Part shown: in pieces, positions 32,268 to 40,427 of the stretch | Position numbering within the stretch: position 1 is the first letter of the stretch | Layout: every line of letters begins with the position of its first letter | From: JBNJGB01 sp051747385 | GTDB lineage: Bacteria > Myxococcota_A > UBA9042 > PHBI01 > JACKFB01 | Assembly (NCBI GenBank): GCA_051747385.1 | Contig: JBNJGB010000036.1 | Location: forward strand, 1 to 64,000 | Length of the DNA stretch: 64,000 nt | Direction of reading: 5' to 3' | Notes under the pieces: model-generated | Told to the model about the DNA's origin: nothing | Database searches by the model: none | The model's input: the letters and a program-made list of their open reading frames with translations, nothing else | Program-made: the position numbers and the translations under genes

Positions 32268-35200
32268 CTACATCCTCCCCACGCGCATGTTCATGTCGGC
32301 GACCATGAGCGTCAGGCCCGCCACCGAGATGAGGATCATCACCGCGGTCATGGGGATGAGGCTCCTCGTGGCATGGCCCGGGTCGCGGAACAGCCGGCGG
32401 CTTACCCGGTGGGCCACGACGACGCCGAAGACGTGCCCCACGACGATGAGCGCCACCTGGAGGCCCCAGATGGTCGGCTCGCTCAGGAGGTGTCCGACGC
32501 TCACGCCGGCGGTGCCCAGCCAGTCGTCGCCGCGGCCGAGGGGATCGCTCAGCATGGGCACGATCTCGCCGCCCTCGCTGAACAGGTGCATGGCGTTGTG
32601 GGCCAGGTGGTAGAACAGCGCCACCGGCAGCAGCGACCACGCGTACTGCACGAACATCCGCTCCGCGGACACGCCCGAGCCCTGCGTCCAGCGCGCGGCC
32701 AGCTTGCAGCTTCCCCAGTACAGGGCCACCGGGATGGCGCAGGCGACGGCCATGGCCACCGTGAAGTTCCACGTGTGCGGCGTCCCCAGGGTGACGCTCA
32801 TCCACTTGAGGATGCTCGTGCTCCCCGGCGCGAAGCTCTCCCAGGCCGTGGTCATGGACAGGCCGTGGAACAGGGTCAGGGCCAGGAGGCTCAGGGCCAG
32901 CCAGGCCTCGTCGGTCCGGGCCTTGCGCATCCGGGGCAGGTCGCCGCCGAAGGGCCGCAGGTTCAGGGCCACGTTCTGCCGCCGGCAGGACTTCACGCAC
33001 TCCATACAGAGGGTGCAGTAGGTGGCGTCGACGGCGTGCTTGAGCGTGATGCCGGTCGGGCAGGGGTAGCCGTCCTCGTTGCCGGTCCGGCAGTCCTCGG
33101 TCTCGCAGGTCCGGCAGGCGGCGGGCTTCTTCGGCCGCACCTCCACGGGCGCGAAGTTCGCGTAGATGCCGTTGATCCGGCCGACCGGACACACGTGCTT
33201 GCAGAACGCTTTTCCATCGAAGGCCAGCGCCAGCACGACCGCCCCCACCGCCATGCCGAGGCCCATGTAGGCCGTCATCCGCGGGTCGGAGGTCACGCCC
33301 ATGCCCAGCTCGGCCCAGCTGAGGAGCGCGAACAGGAAGATGGCCGGGTAGAGGTTCCGCATCCAGTCCGGGACCCTCAACCCGAGCGAGAGGGGCTCGA
33401 CCCGCGCCTTCACCCGGAGGCGGGACATGAGGTTCGCCAGGCCGTCCCAGGGGCAGGCGAAGCAGAAGGCGGAGCCGAACAGGGCGACGGTGAAGATGAG
33501 GCCGGCCCACCAGACGGTCCAGACGGCCACCGGCGTAATGTTGCGATAGCGGCTGCCGGTCAGCCCCGCCCAGATGAGGAAGACCAGCACGCCCACCATG
33601 AGGAGCTGTGGGACGGCCTGGAACCAGCGGCTCCGCACGACCCGGTAGACCCTCCGGTTCCGGAGGAGGTTCAGGCGCCAGCCGCTGGGCTTCCGGCTCC
33701 CCCAGCGCTCCAGGACGAGGAACGAGGTGACGATGACCAGCGCAGCGCCCAGGACGAGCAGCCACCCCGGGATGCCGTCCATGACCATGACCACGTCGCC
33801 GTCGGTCTTCGTGTAGTAGGTGGCGTCCTCCGGGCCGCAGTAGTCGCCCAGCAGCGCCAGGTCGCGGTTCGCCGGCTCGGGATCCTGAGCCTGGGCGGCG
33901 CCCGACAGGCCCGTGGTGCTCAGGAGGACGGCCCCCAGAACCAGGCCCTTCACGGCGGCCGCCTGGGCCTCGAGGCGCTCCGCGCGTCCCTTGCGCCCCT
34001 TGCCCAGCAGCGCCAGCAGGAACACCAGCGCCACCGGGAAGCCGAGGCCCCCCAGCAGGAGCCAGTCCACGCCGCCCTCGTTCAGGTCCACGTGGAACGG
34101 CAGGGACAGGGTGCCGCTGCCGTCGGGCAGGTCGGCCACCAGCTCGTAGTCGCCGGTCTCGGGCAGGGTCTCCCGGGTCGAGTAGACCAGCTCCTCGTCG
34201 ACGGTCTCCCGCGAGAAGGCGCTCACGACCTCCCCGTCGAGCCGGATCTCGAAGTCCACCGGGCCGGTGTAGTTCTCGTCCGCCTCCAGGTCGTAGAGGT
34301 AGACGTAGAACTTCACGTCCCGGGGCGTGTCGGAGCTCTGGCGGGCGTCGTAGCCCTGGAAGTTGAAGATGGTGGCGCCCATCTCCCAGTCGCCCTCGAC
34401 CATCACGTGGTCGTTGGTGGGCACCTGGGGGTAGTTCTCGTAGTAGCCGTAGTGCGGCAGCCCCTTGTTGTGGTGCGCTTCGGCCGGGGACGCCGGCACG
34501 AGCAGGAGCAGCAGCAGCGCCAGCGGGGCGCCGAGCCGGCGCACGAGCCGGCCCTTGGGGCAGGTCGTGACACAGAGGCCGCACGCGTCGCAGGCCGGGG
34601 TGTGGGTCATGGTCTTCGGGGACAGGCCGTAGGGGCAGGTGATCTCGCAGGTCCGGCACGCGTCCGGGCACGGCTCGAGCCCGCGCTTGCGCAGCTTCAG
34701 CAGGGACAGCCGGCCGAGCTGCTCCAGGAGCCACCCCTGGGGACAGACGTTCCGGCAGAACAGCCCCGGGGCAGCGAGGACGTCGACCAGGAGCCACCCG
34801 CCGGCCACGACGAAGAGCCCGGCCGTCGTCCCGGCGGTCACGAGCAGGAAGAGCCCGGCCGCCACGCTCAGGTAGGGGAGGACGAGGAACCAGAAGGCGC
34901 CGCCGGTGAGCGCGGCGGCGACGAGGCCCCCCAGCAGGATCCAGCCGCCGAAGCGCTGCGGGTGGCGGAGGTGGGGCAGCGGCACGCCGAGACGGAGCAG
35001 GCCGCCCCGGACGAGCTGTCCGAGCTCGAAGAGCAGCCGCATGGGGCAGAGGTGACTGCAGAAGACCTTGCCCAGCAGCAGCGCCAGGAGGACGGGGATC
35101 ACCAGACCCAGGAGCAGGGTCGGGTCGGCGGTGCCCGTCCGGACGGCGTGGGAGGCCACGAGGACGGGGTCGGCGCCCTCCAGGCCGAAGACCGTGGAGG

Positions 35201-35450
35201 ACCCGAACATGCCCAGGAAGTCGAGGCTGGCCTCGTAGGGCTCGTCCCAGGAGGACAGGACCCGCTCGTTCAGGGCGTAGGCGTCGCCCACGGCCGGCCC
35301 CTCCATCAGCGTCACGAGGCGCTCGGAGTTGTGGGCCACCTTGAAGTTCCGCCAGGGGCCGCCCAGGGCCGCGTAGAGCACGAACGCCAGGGCGCCGATC
35401 TGGACCGCCTTCCGGAGCACCTGGCCCCACAGCCCGCGCCGCCCCATCAT
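32268..35450 (-). CDS. Fused double NapH-like polyferredoxin membrane protein with a periplasmic insert
   Basis: A 1060-residue protein, 3-4 times the usual NapH length (about 290). Residues 1-300: four or five helices with NapH-type Cys motifs, CSHLCP (131-136), CRNVCP (232-237), C261-x3-C-x2-C-x3-CP and C287-x2-C-x2-C-x3-CP. Residues 305-325 resemble a signal peptide (LLLLLLVPASPAEA) followed by a periplasmic region of about 130 residues, FixH-like in pattern (DVKFYVYLYDLE, EIRLDGEVVSAF, GTLSLPFHVDL). A second signal-like segment ends at 521. Residues 600-830: a second NapH/NosR-like module, CFACP (663-667), CKHVCPVGR (750), two more 4Fe-4S Cys sets (779-797, 812-822). Several helices follow, with HN and HLA His residues (about 948-955). 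Start at ATG 35450 overlaps the NapG stop; GGAGG five bases upstream. Likely a quinol dehydrogenase feeding NapA. Confidence 0.8.
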   Translation of the reverse strand: MMGRRGLWGQVLRKAVQIGALAFVLYAALGGPWRNFKVAHNSERLVTLMEGPAVGDAYALNERVLSSWDEPYEASLDFLGMFGSSTVFGLEGADPVLVASHAVRTGTADPTLLLGLVIPVLLALLLGKVFCSHLCPMRLLFELGQLVRGGLLRLGVPLPHLRHPQRFGGWILLGGLVAAALTGGAFWFLVLPYLSVAAGLFLLVTAGTTAGLFVVAGGWLLVDVLAAPGLFCRNVCPQGWLLEQLGRLSLLKLRKRGLEPCPDACRTCEITCPYGLSPKTMTHTPACDACGLCVTTCPKGRLVRRLGAPLALLLLLLVPASPAEAHHNKGLPHYGYYENYPQVPTNDHVMVEGDWEMGATIFNFQGYDARQSSDTPRDVKFYVYLYDLEADENYTGPVDFEIRLDGEVVSAFSRETVDEELVYSTRETLPETGDYELVADLPDGSGTLSLPFHVDLNEGGVDWLLLGGLGFPVALVFLLALLGKGRKGRAERLEAQAAAVKGLVLGAVLLSTTGLSGAAQAQDPEPANRDLALLGDYCGPEDATYYTKTDGDVVMVMDGIPGWLLVLGAALVIVTSFLVLERWGSRKPSGWRLNLLRNRRVYRVVRSRWFQAVPQLLMVGVLVFLIWAGLTGSRYRNITPVAVWTVWWAGLIFTVALFGSAFCFACPWDGLANLMSRLRVKARVEPLSLGLRVPDWMRNLYPAIFLFALLSWAELGMGVTSDPRMTAYMGLGMAVGAVVLALAFDGKAFCKHVCPVGRINGIYANFAPVEVRPKKPAACRTCETEDCRTGNEDGYPCPTGITLKHAVDATYCTLCMECVKSCRRQNVALNLRPFGGDLPRMRKARTDEAWLALSLLALTLFHGLSMTTAWESFAPGSTSILKWMSVTLGTPHTWNFTVAMAVACAIPVALYWGSCKLAARWTQGSGVSAERMFVQYAWSLLPVALFYHLAHNAMHLFSEGGEIVPMLSDPLGRGDDWLGTAGVSVGHLLSEPTIWGLQVALIVVGHVFGVVVAHRVSRRLFRDPGHATRSLIPMTAVMILISVAGLTLMVADMNMRVGRM

Positions 35451-36070
35451 GCGCGCCTCCTCCGGTGGTCGCCGAGGCGCGCAGCCGGGATGACCCGGAT
35501 CGCCTGGGGCAGGTGGAGGCAGGCCTGCTCGCAGAGGCCGCAGCCCACGCACGCCTCGGGGTGGACCGTGGGCTGCTCGAAGACGCCGATGGTGATGGCC
35601 TCTCCGGCGAGCGGGCACGCACGGTAGCAGGCCCCGCAGGTGCGGCCGGCGTAGCTGTAGCAGAGGCCCTCGTTCAGCCGGGCCTCGCCCATCTTCACGT
35701 CGGCCTTCCAGCCGTCGCGCGTGGCCTCGAAGGGCTTCAGCGCGCCGGAGGGGCAGACGTCCGCGCAGTCGCCGCACAGGGTGCAGCCCCGCTCACGGGC
35801 CCGGACGTACGGCGTGAACGCCTTGTCCAGCCCGTCGCGGAGGCCGAAGAAGTCGATGCAGTCGTTCGGACAGGCGCTCCCGCACTTGAAGCAGCGCAGG
35901 CAGGCGTCCTCGAAGGCGCCCTCGGCCAGCGCACCGGGCGGCCGGAGGTGCTGGTGCCCCGAGCGCGAGCGGCCGCGACCGACGAGTGCGCCGGCCGCGG
36001 CCACGGTCCCCGCCACGCCGGCGCCGAAGAAGGCGCGGCGTGACAGGCTCTCGGACTCCTCCTCGCTCAC
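35447..36070 (-). CDS. napG: NapG-like Tat-exported ferredoxin
   Basis: A 207-residue protein with a twin-arginine signal (SRRAFFGAGVAGTVAAAG) and four [4Fe-4S] motifs: CLRCFKCGSACP, CTLCGDCADVCP, CGACYRACP and CVGCGLCEQACL. The length and the order of sites match NapG, which passes electrons from the membrane NapH to NapA or NapB. It overlaps NapA by four bases at its start (ATG 36070) and the NapH fusion at its end, so the three are translationally coupled. Confidence 0.9.
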   Translation of the reverse strand: MSEEESESLSRRAFFGAGVAGTVAAAGALVGRGRSRSGHQHLRPPGALAEGAFEDACLRCFKCGSACPNDCIDFFGLRDGLDKAFTPYVRARERGCTLCGDCADVCPSGALKPFEATRDGWKADVKMGEARLNEGLCYSYAGRTCGACYRACPLAGEAITIGVFEQPTVHPEACVGCGLCEQACLHLPQAIRVIPAARLGDHRRRRA

Positions 36071-38838
36071 GCCGGCTTCAGCTTTTCGATTCTACCGGCG
36101 AGCTTCTTGAAGTCCGCCTGGCCGCTCACGGGGTCGAAGGCCCGGTGGCTCACGCCGTTGACCAGCCAGCGGTTCTTCGCCGGGTCGGCCGAGTCGGCCA
36201 CCGAGAGGTTCCACGGGCTGAAGACGTAGCCGCGCGGCACGGTGTTGCGCGCAGGCTTCACCTTGGAGTCGAGGCCCAGGGAGGCCCGGGCCTGGTACTC
36301 GCCGCGGCGGGTGACGACGCGCACCCACTCCCCGTCCACGACGCCGAGGTCCTTCGCGTCGTCCGGGTGCATCTCCACGTACATCTCCGGGACCAGGCGC
36401 CGGGTCGTGCCGGAGCGGATGGTCTTGGCGGTGTGGAAGTGCTCGTAGACGACGCCCAGGCCGACCCAGAAGGGATACTTGCCCTCGGGCACCGCGTCCC
36501 ACTTCTTGCCCAGGTGCTCCTGGTCGGGAAGCTCCGGCGTGAGGGCGTTGTCGCGGGCCTTCTCCAGGACGTCGAGGTGGTCGATGAAGTAGTAGCCCTC
36601 CTCGGTGCCGGCCCGGGACATCTCCGCGATGATCTCCTCGCGGCCCTCGTAGGTCTGCTCGCACGTGTGGATGTGCAGCTTGCCGTCGCCGGTCCGGAAG
36701 TCGCCGTACGGCTTGTCCTTCCAGCCCTCCTGGCCCATGTAGCGGCGCCGGGTGCCGCCGGCCTTGGCGGCCTCGTAGGTCGGCGCCGGCCACTGCATGC
36801 CGCGGAGCTGGCGGATCTGGTCGTACAGGCCGATCCCGTCCCGCTTCTCCACCTCGAGCATGCCGGTCAGATCGGCGTCGGAGCCCTTGGAGGCCTTCAC
36901 CATGTCCCGGAAGATCTCCTCCGGGTCGTAGAAGCCGTTTTCCTTGCGCTCGTAGGGGAAGATCGCGTCCCCGTCGAGGCCCAGCTCGTTGGCGATCAGC
37001 TTCCCCTTGTCGATGACCATGTCGATGTCCGGCATGGTCCCCTCGATGGGGTTCTGGGTGCCGTCGCAGACGTAGAAGCGGCGCTCCGACTGGATGTAGG
37101 TGCCGCTCCACCACTCGCCCCAGGTCGCCGCCGGCAGGATGACGTCGGCGTACAGGTTGTTCGGCGCGTGGCGGTAGATCTCCTGGACCACGTTGAAGGT
37201 CTTCGACAGGGCCGGCCGCACCAGGGTGTTCTGGTCCGGCAGGTCGATGTGCGTGGCGTAGATGAGGAACATCGCCTTGACCTCATCCTTGAGCGCCCGC
37301 TCCATCATCCCGATGGCGTAGCCCGGGTTCTTGGCGTCCCGGGCCACCGCGGCCAGCCGCTCGCGCGGGACCCGCCAGTTGTCGGCGATCCAGTCGCGCC
37401 ACTCGGTGTCGTCGATGCCCTGGTTGAACGGCAGGCGCCCCGTGAGGCCGCCCGTCAGCCGCTCGCCCATGGCGTTGGGCTGCCCGGTCATCGAGAAGGG
37501 CCCGCAGCCCGGCCGGCCGATGTTCCCGGTCAGGGCGTGCAGGTTCACGATGCTCATCGTGTTGTGCTGACCGTGGATGTGCTGGTTGTAGCCGATGCCC
37601 CAGAAGGTCAGCACGCCGCCGGTGCCGCGCTCCTTGCCCTTGCGCGTCGCCTCGGCCCACTCGCCCGCCACCTTCCGCAGGTACGCGGGCTCGATCATCG
37701 TCACGTCGGCCACCTGCTCGGGCGAGTAGCGCTCCTTGCAGGCCTTGACGTAGTCCTCCCACCCCGTCGTGTGGTTCTTCAGGAAGTCCCAGTCCACCAC
37801 GTCCTCGTGCTCCTCGAGGATCACGTGGGCCATGGCGTTGAGGATGGAGATGTCTCCGTTGATGGTGGAGAAGTGGTACGAGCGCTCGGCGCCGCCCACC
37901 TCCTCGTAGCCCTGGACCGTGCCGGTCCGCCGCGGGTCCACCACCAGGGTCGGGATGCCCGTCTTCGCCTTGTGGTCGGCGTTGCGCCAGAAGACGATGG
38001 GGTGCGAGCCGCGGCAGTTGTGGCCGAAGTGGCAGATCATGTCCGCCTGCTCGATGTCGTCGTAGCAGGTCGGCGGGGTGTCGCTGCCCAGGCTCTTGAA
38101 GTAGCCGGTCACCGCCGAGGTCATGCACATCCGCGCGTTGGCCTCGATGGTGTTGGACCCGATGACCCCCTTCATGAAGAGGTTCTCGAGCCACTGGCCC
38201 TCCACGGGGAGCTGCCCCGAGCCGTACAGCGCGACGGAGTTGCCGCCGAACTTCTTCACCATCCCGGCGATCTGGTCGACGATGATGTGCTCGGCCTCCT
38301 CCCAGGTGGCCTCGCGGAACACGTCCTCGTCGAACCGCCCCTTCGTCTCGGACACGTGTCCCTTCAGCGGATCCGTCATGTCCTTGCGGATGAGGGGCTT
38401 GGTGAGGCGGTCCACGTAGATCGCCTCGGCCGACGTGAGCCCCTTGATGCACTGGAGGCCCTTGTTGGTCGGGTGCTCCTTGTCGGGGATCATCCCGACG
38501 ATGCGGCCCTTCTCGGTCTGGATGATGGTCCCGCAGCCGACCCCGCAGTACGGGCAGGCCGACAGGATCTCCTTCGGCCCCTCGTCCTTGAGCGGCGCCT
38601 CGGTCCGGCCGGTCTCGTCCATGGGGCGGCCGCCGTGGGAGACGGCCTCCGTGGCGTTCTGCTGCGCCTCGTCCTTGCAGGCGCTCGCCGCCACGGCGCC
38701 GGCCGCCACGCTCGCGGCGCCCTTGAGGAACGTCCGGCGCCGGAAGCCGGTCTTTGCGGGGTTCGCCGGCGCCTCGCTCAGCAGCTCCTGGTCCTTCGCG
38801 GTGGGGAGGTCCTCGTTCGTCCGGTTCTCGGTCGTCAT
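36067..38838 (-). CDS. napA: NapA-type periplasmic molybdenum oxidoreductase (probable nitrate reductase)
   Basis: A 923-residue protein, longer than the approximately 830 of enteric NapA. Twin-arginine signal GFRRRTFLKGA (33-41), a possible lipobox-like ASAC at 51-54, and the [4Fe-4S] site C95-x2-C98-x3-C102-x27-C130 (CPYCGVGC). The Mo ligand Cys238 is in NARMCMTSAV, followed by GYFKSLGSDTPPTCYDDIE, the NapA-type active-site context. Bis-MGD contacts NIGRPGC, FSMTGQPNAMGER and a C-terminal domain ending with PARNTVPRG. Nitrate reduction to nitrite in the periplasm is the best guess; related chalcogen or arsenate reductases also share this fold, and no NapB is present. ATG 38838; NapG overlaps its stop. 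Confidence 0.88.
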   Translation of the reverse strand: MTTENRTNEDLPTAKDQELLSEAPANPAKTGFRRRTFLKGAASVAAGAVAASACKDEAQQNATEAVSHGGRPMDETGRTEAPLKDEGPKEILSACPYCGVGCGTIIQTEKGRIVGMIPDKEHPTNKGLQCIKGLTSAEAIYVDRLTKPLIRKDMTDPLKGHVSETKGRFDEDVFREATWEEAEHIIVDQIAGMVKKFGGNSVALYGSGQLPVEGQWLENLFMKGVIGSNTIEANARMCMTSAVTGYFKSLGSDTPPTCYDDIEQADMICHFGHNCRGSHPIVFWRNADHKAKTGIPTLVVDPRRTGTVQGYEEVGGAERSYHFSTINGDISILNAMAHVILEEHEDVVDWDFLKNHTTGWEDYVKACKERYSPEQVADVTMIEPAYLRKVAGEWAEATRKGKERGTGGVLTFWGIGYNQHIHGQHNTMSIVNLHALTGNIGRPGCGPFSMTGQPNAMGERLTGGLTGRLPFNQGIDDTEWRDWIADNWRVPRERLAAVARDAKNPGYAIGMMERALKDEVKAMFLIYATHIDLPDQNTLVRPALSKTFNVVQEIYRHAPNNLYADVILPAATWGEWWSGTYIQSERRFYVCDGTQNPIEGTMPDIDMVIDKGKLIANELGLDGDAIFPYERKENGFYDPEEIFRDMVKASKGSDADLTGMLEVEKRDGIGLYDQIRQLRGMQWPAPTYEAAKAGGTRRRYMGQEGWKDKPYGDFRTGDGKLHIHTCEQTYEGREEIIAEMSRAGTEEGYYFIDHLDVLEKARDNALTPELPDQEHLGKKWDAVPEGKYPFWVGLGVVYEHFHTAKTIRSGTTRRLVPEMYVEMHPDDAKDLGVVDGEWVRVVTRRGEYQARASLGLDSKVKPARNTVPRGYVFSPWNLSVADSADPAKNRWLVNGVSHRAFDPVSGQADFKKLAGRIEKLKPA

Positions 38839-38851
38839 GTGCGGTGTCCCC

Positions 38852-39541
38852 CTACCAGGCCTCTTCACGGAGGTGGGCGATGACGTCCTCGATCTCCTGG
38901 TCGGAGAGGTTCGCCACCGAGATGATGTTGTGCTTGGAGAACGGCTTCATCTTGGTGCCGCTCTTGCCGTGCCGGAGGATGTAGCGGATGTAGCCGTCGG
39001 AGGCCTTGCTCAGGAACCCGCGCCGGCCGATGGCCGTCCCCGGTCCCGCCTCCGTGTAGCCGTTGCCCCGGACGCCGTGGCAGCCCGCGCAGACCGCCTT
39101 GAATACCTCCGCGCCATTGTCCGCGTCGCCTTCGAGCGCAGAGCGATCCAGCTTCGCGGGCTTCGTGGGCGTCTCGCTCCGGAGCCACGCCACGACGGCC
39201 TGCGCCTTGTCCTCCCCGAGGGCGTCCTTCCAGGCGATCATGGTGGTGCCGGTGCGGCCCTCGAGGATCGTCCGGAGGAGCATCTCGTCGCTGGCCGCGG
39301 CCAGGAACGACTCGCTGGCGAGGCGCGGGCCCAGGCCGACCTTCCCTTCGGCCGCCTGGCCGTGGCAGCCGACGCACATGGCGAAGGCCTCCTCGCCCTT
39401 GTCCACCTCGGCGGGCGTCACCTCGACGGTCCGCATCTCGGGGCGGCCCTCGTCGGGAGGCGTCGCCTGAGCCGCGGCGACGGTGATGGCCGTGCCCGCC
39501 ACCGCCGCCATCAGCAGCGTGCGGGATCGCACATTTCGCAT
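38852..39541 (-). CDS. Diheme c-type cytochrome, first gene of the nap-type operon
   Basis: A 229-residue protein with a signal peptide (LLMAAVAGTAITVAAAQA) and two heme c motifs, CVGCH (56-60) and CAGCH (151-155). Each is in a small cytochrome-c domain with axial Met candidates (GTTMIAW and GTKMKPF). The two domains share the same layout, as in cytochrome c4 or the diheme subunits of cbb3-type oxidases. Position 13 bases before napA suggests it replaces NapB as the periplasmic electron carrier. ATG 39541 has GGGAAG nearby. Confidence 0.9.
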   Translation of the reverse strand: MRNVRSRTLLMAAVAGTAITVAAAQATPPDEGRPEMRTVEVTPAEVDKGEEAFAMCVGCHGQAAEGKVGLGPRLASESFLAAASDEMLLRTILEGRTGTTMIAWKDALGEDKAQAVVAWLRSETPTKPAKLDRSALEGDADNGAEVFKAVCAGCHGVRGNGYTEAGPGTAIGRRGFLSKASDGYIRYILRHGKSGTKMKPFSKHNIISVANLSDQEIEDVIAHLREEAW

Positions 39542-39750
39542 CGTCTTCCCCTTCCCTCGACGGTGGTCGAACGCATCTGTTCGGCGGTGGGCCATGTGCA
39601 AGGGGCAAACCGGCCTCTTCCGGTCCGAATTGACAACCGCCCGGGATCACGGGCGAAGAAAGATCCGAGCGCCGCGCTCCTCGCGTCGACCCCGGGATTC
39701 CCCGAGGGCATGGGGGCATAACCCCGGCCGTGCGATTCCCCACTGTGGTA

Positions 39751-39794
39751 TTTGGCACGAGCCAAAACACGCACAACCTGCGGTTATGATTATA
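39751..39794 (-). promoter_or_regulatory. Promoter/operator candidate of the nap-type operon
   Basis: In the 361-bp divergent region (39542-39902) the sequence around 39780-39800 is unusually AT-rich. On the minus strand it reads TATAAT at 39794-39789, a perfect -10 box aimed at the cytochrome gene, with no clear -35. A perfect six-base inverted repeat TTTGGC-ACGA-GCCAAA lies at 39751-39766, just downstream of the expected start point, where a repressor could block transcription. No FNR-type TTGAT-N4-ATCAA site is seen. Confidence 0.45.
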
Positions 39795-39902
39795 TTCTCG
39801 TGTCGGGGCGGCGCGTTCCGTGCTGTGATGGGTGCGGCCTGGGCCTCTGGTTGCCCCTCGGGCCGTGCGAGAGCGCCCCGGCCACGACAGACGCCGTGTG
39901 AA

Positions 39903-40316
39903 ATGACGCAACTCACCCCGCTCCTCCTCACCCCTCCCTTCACCGCGGAGGACCTGCCCCGAACCCCCGGCGCGTACGTGATCGAGATGGTCCTGGACGC
40001 GCGGATCCGGGTGCGCGTGGGGAGGCTGGGGACCCTCGACCTCCCCGCCGGCACCTACCGCTACTACGGCAGCGCGCGGGGGCCGGGCGGATTGCGCGCG
40101 CGGGCCGGACGCCACCTGCGCGGCGACGGCCGACCCCGCTGGCACGTCGACCACCTGCGTGCCCGGGCGCGGGTGACCCGCGCAGAGCTGCACCCGGGCG
40201 GTCGCGAGTGCGCCCTCGTCGCCCGCGACCTGGAGGCGGGCTGGACGGTCCCGGCGCCGCGGTTCGGCTCCTCGGACTGCCGGACCTGCCCCGCCCACCT
40301 GCTCCGCCGTCCGTGA
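39903..40316 (+). CDS. DUF123 / GIY-YIG-like small nuclease-family protein
   Basis: A 137-residue protein matching the DUF123 pattern throughout: PGAYVIEMVLD, RIRVRVGRLGTLDLPAGTYRYYGSARG (the GIY-YIG-like core), LRARAGRHLRGD, RWHVDHLRARA, GGRECALVARDL and the end FGSSDCRTCPAHLLRR. These small proteins are related to GIY-YIG endonucleases, sometimes fused to endonuclease III; cellular role unclear. It is divergent from the nap-type operon, and its promoter must lie in the same AT-rich region. Confidence 0.88.
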   Translation: MTQLTPLLLTPPFTAEDLPRTPGAYVIEMVLDARIRVRVGRLGTLDLPAGTYRYYGSARGPGGLRARAGRHLRGDGRPRWHVDHLRARARVTRAELHPGGRECALVARDLEAGWTVPAPRFGSSDCRTCPAHLLRRP

Positions 40317-40339
40317 CGCCGTGGCCCGGCCCCGGGACC

Positions 40340-40357
40340 GCGGGCGTCCCCGCCCGC
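40340..40357. repeat. GCGGGCG-TCCC-CGCCCGC hairpin
   Basis: A perfect seven-base inverted repeat with loop TCCC, just 3' of the DUF123 gene. Related hairpins with the same GGCG-TCCC-CGCC core but different outer pairs lie at 40660-40679 and 59834-59853. It could also serve as the terminator of the DUF123 gene. Confidence 0.7.
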
Positions 40358-40389
40358 GCAGCGGATAGGCCGGCGGGAGCCGCTCTTTC

Positions 40390-40407
40390 GGGCAAGGGCA
40401 AGGGCAA
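40390..40407. repeat. Hexanucleotide tandem repeat (GGGCAA)x3
   Basis: Three perfect GGGCAA copies followed by GGGCAC. This is the complement of the CCCTTG hexamer array at 11258-11287. It lies at the edge of the tandem family A repeats. Confidence 0.75.
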
Positions 40408-40427
40408 GGGCACGAGGCCAACTTGCC

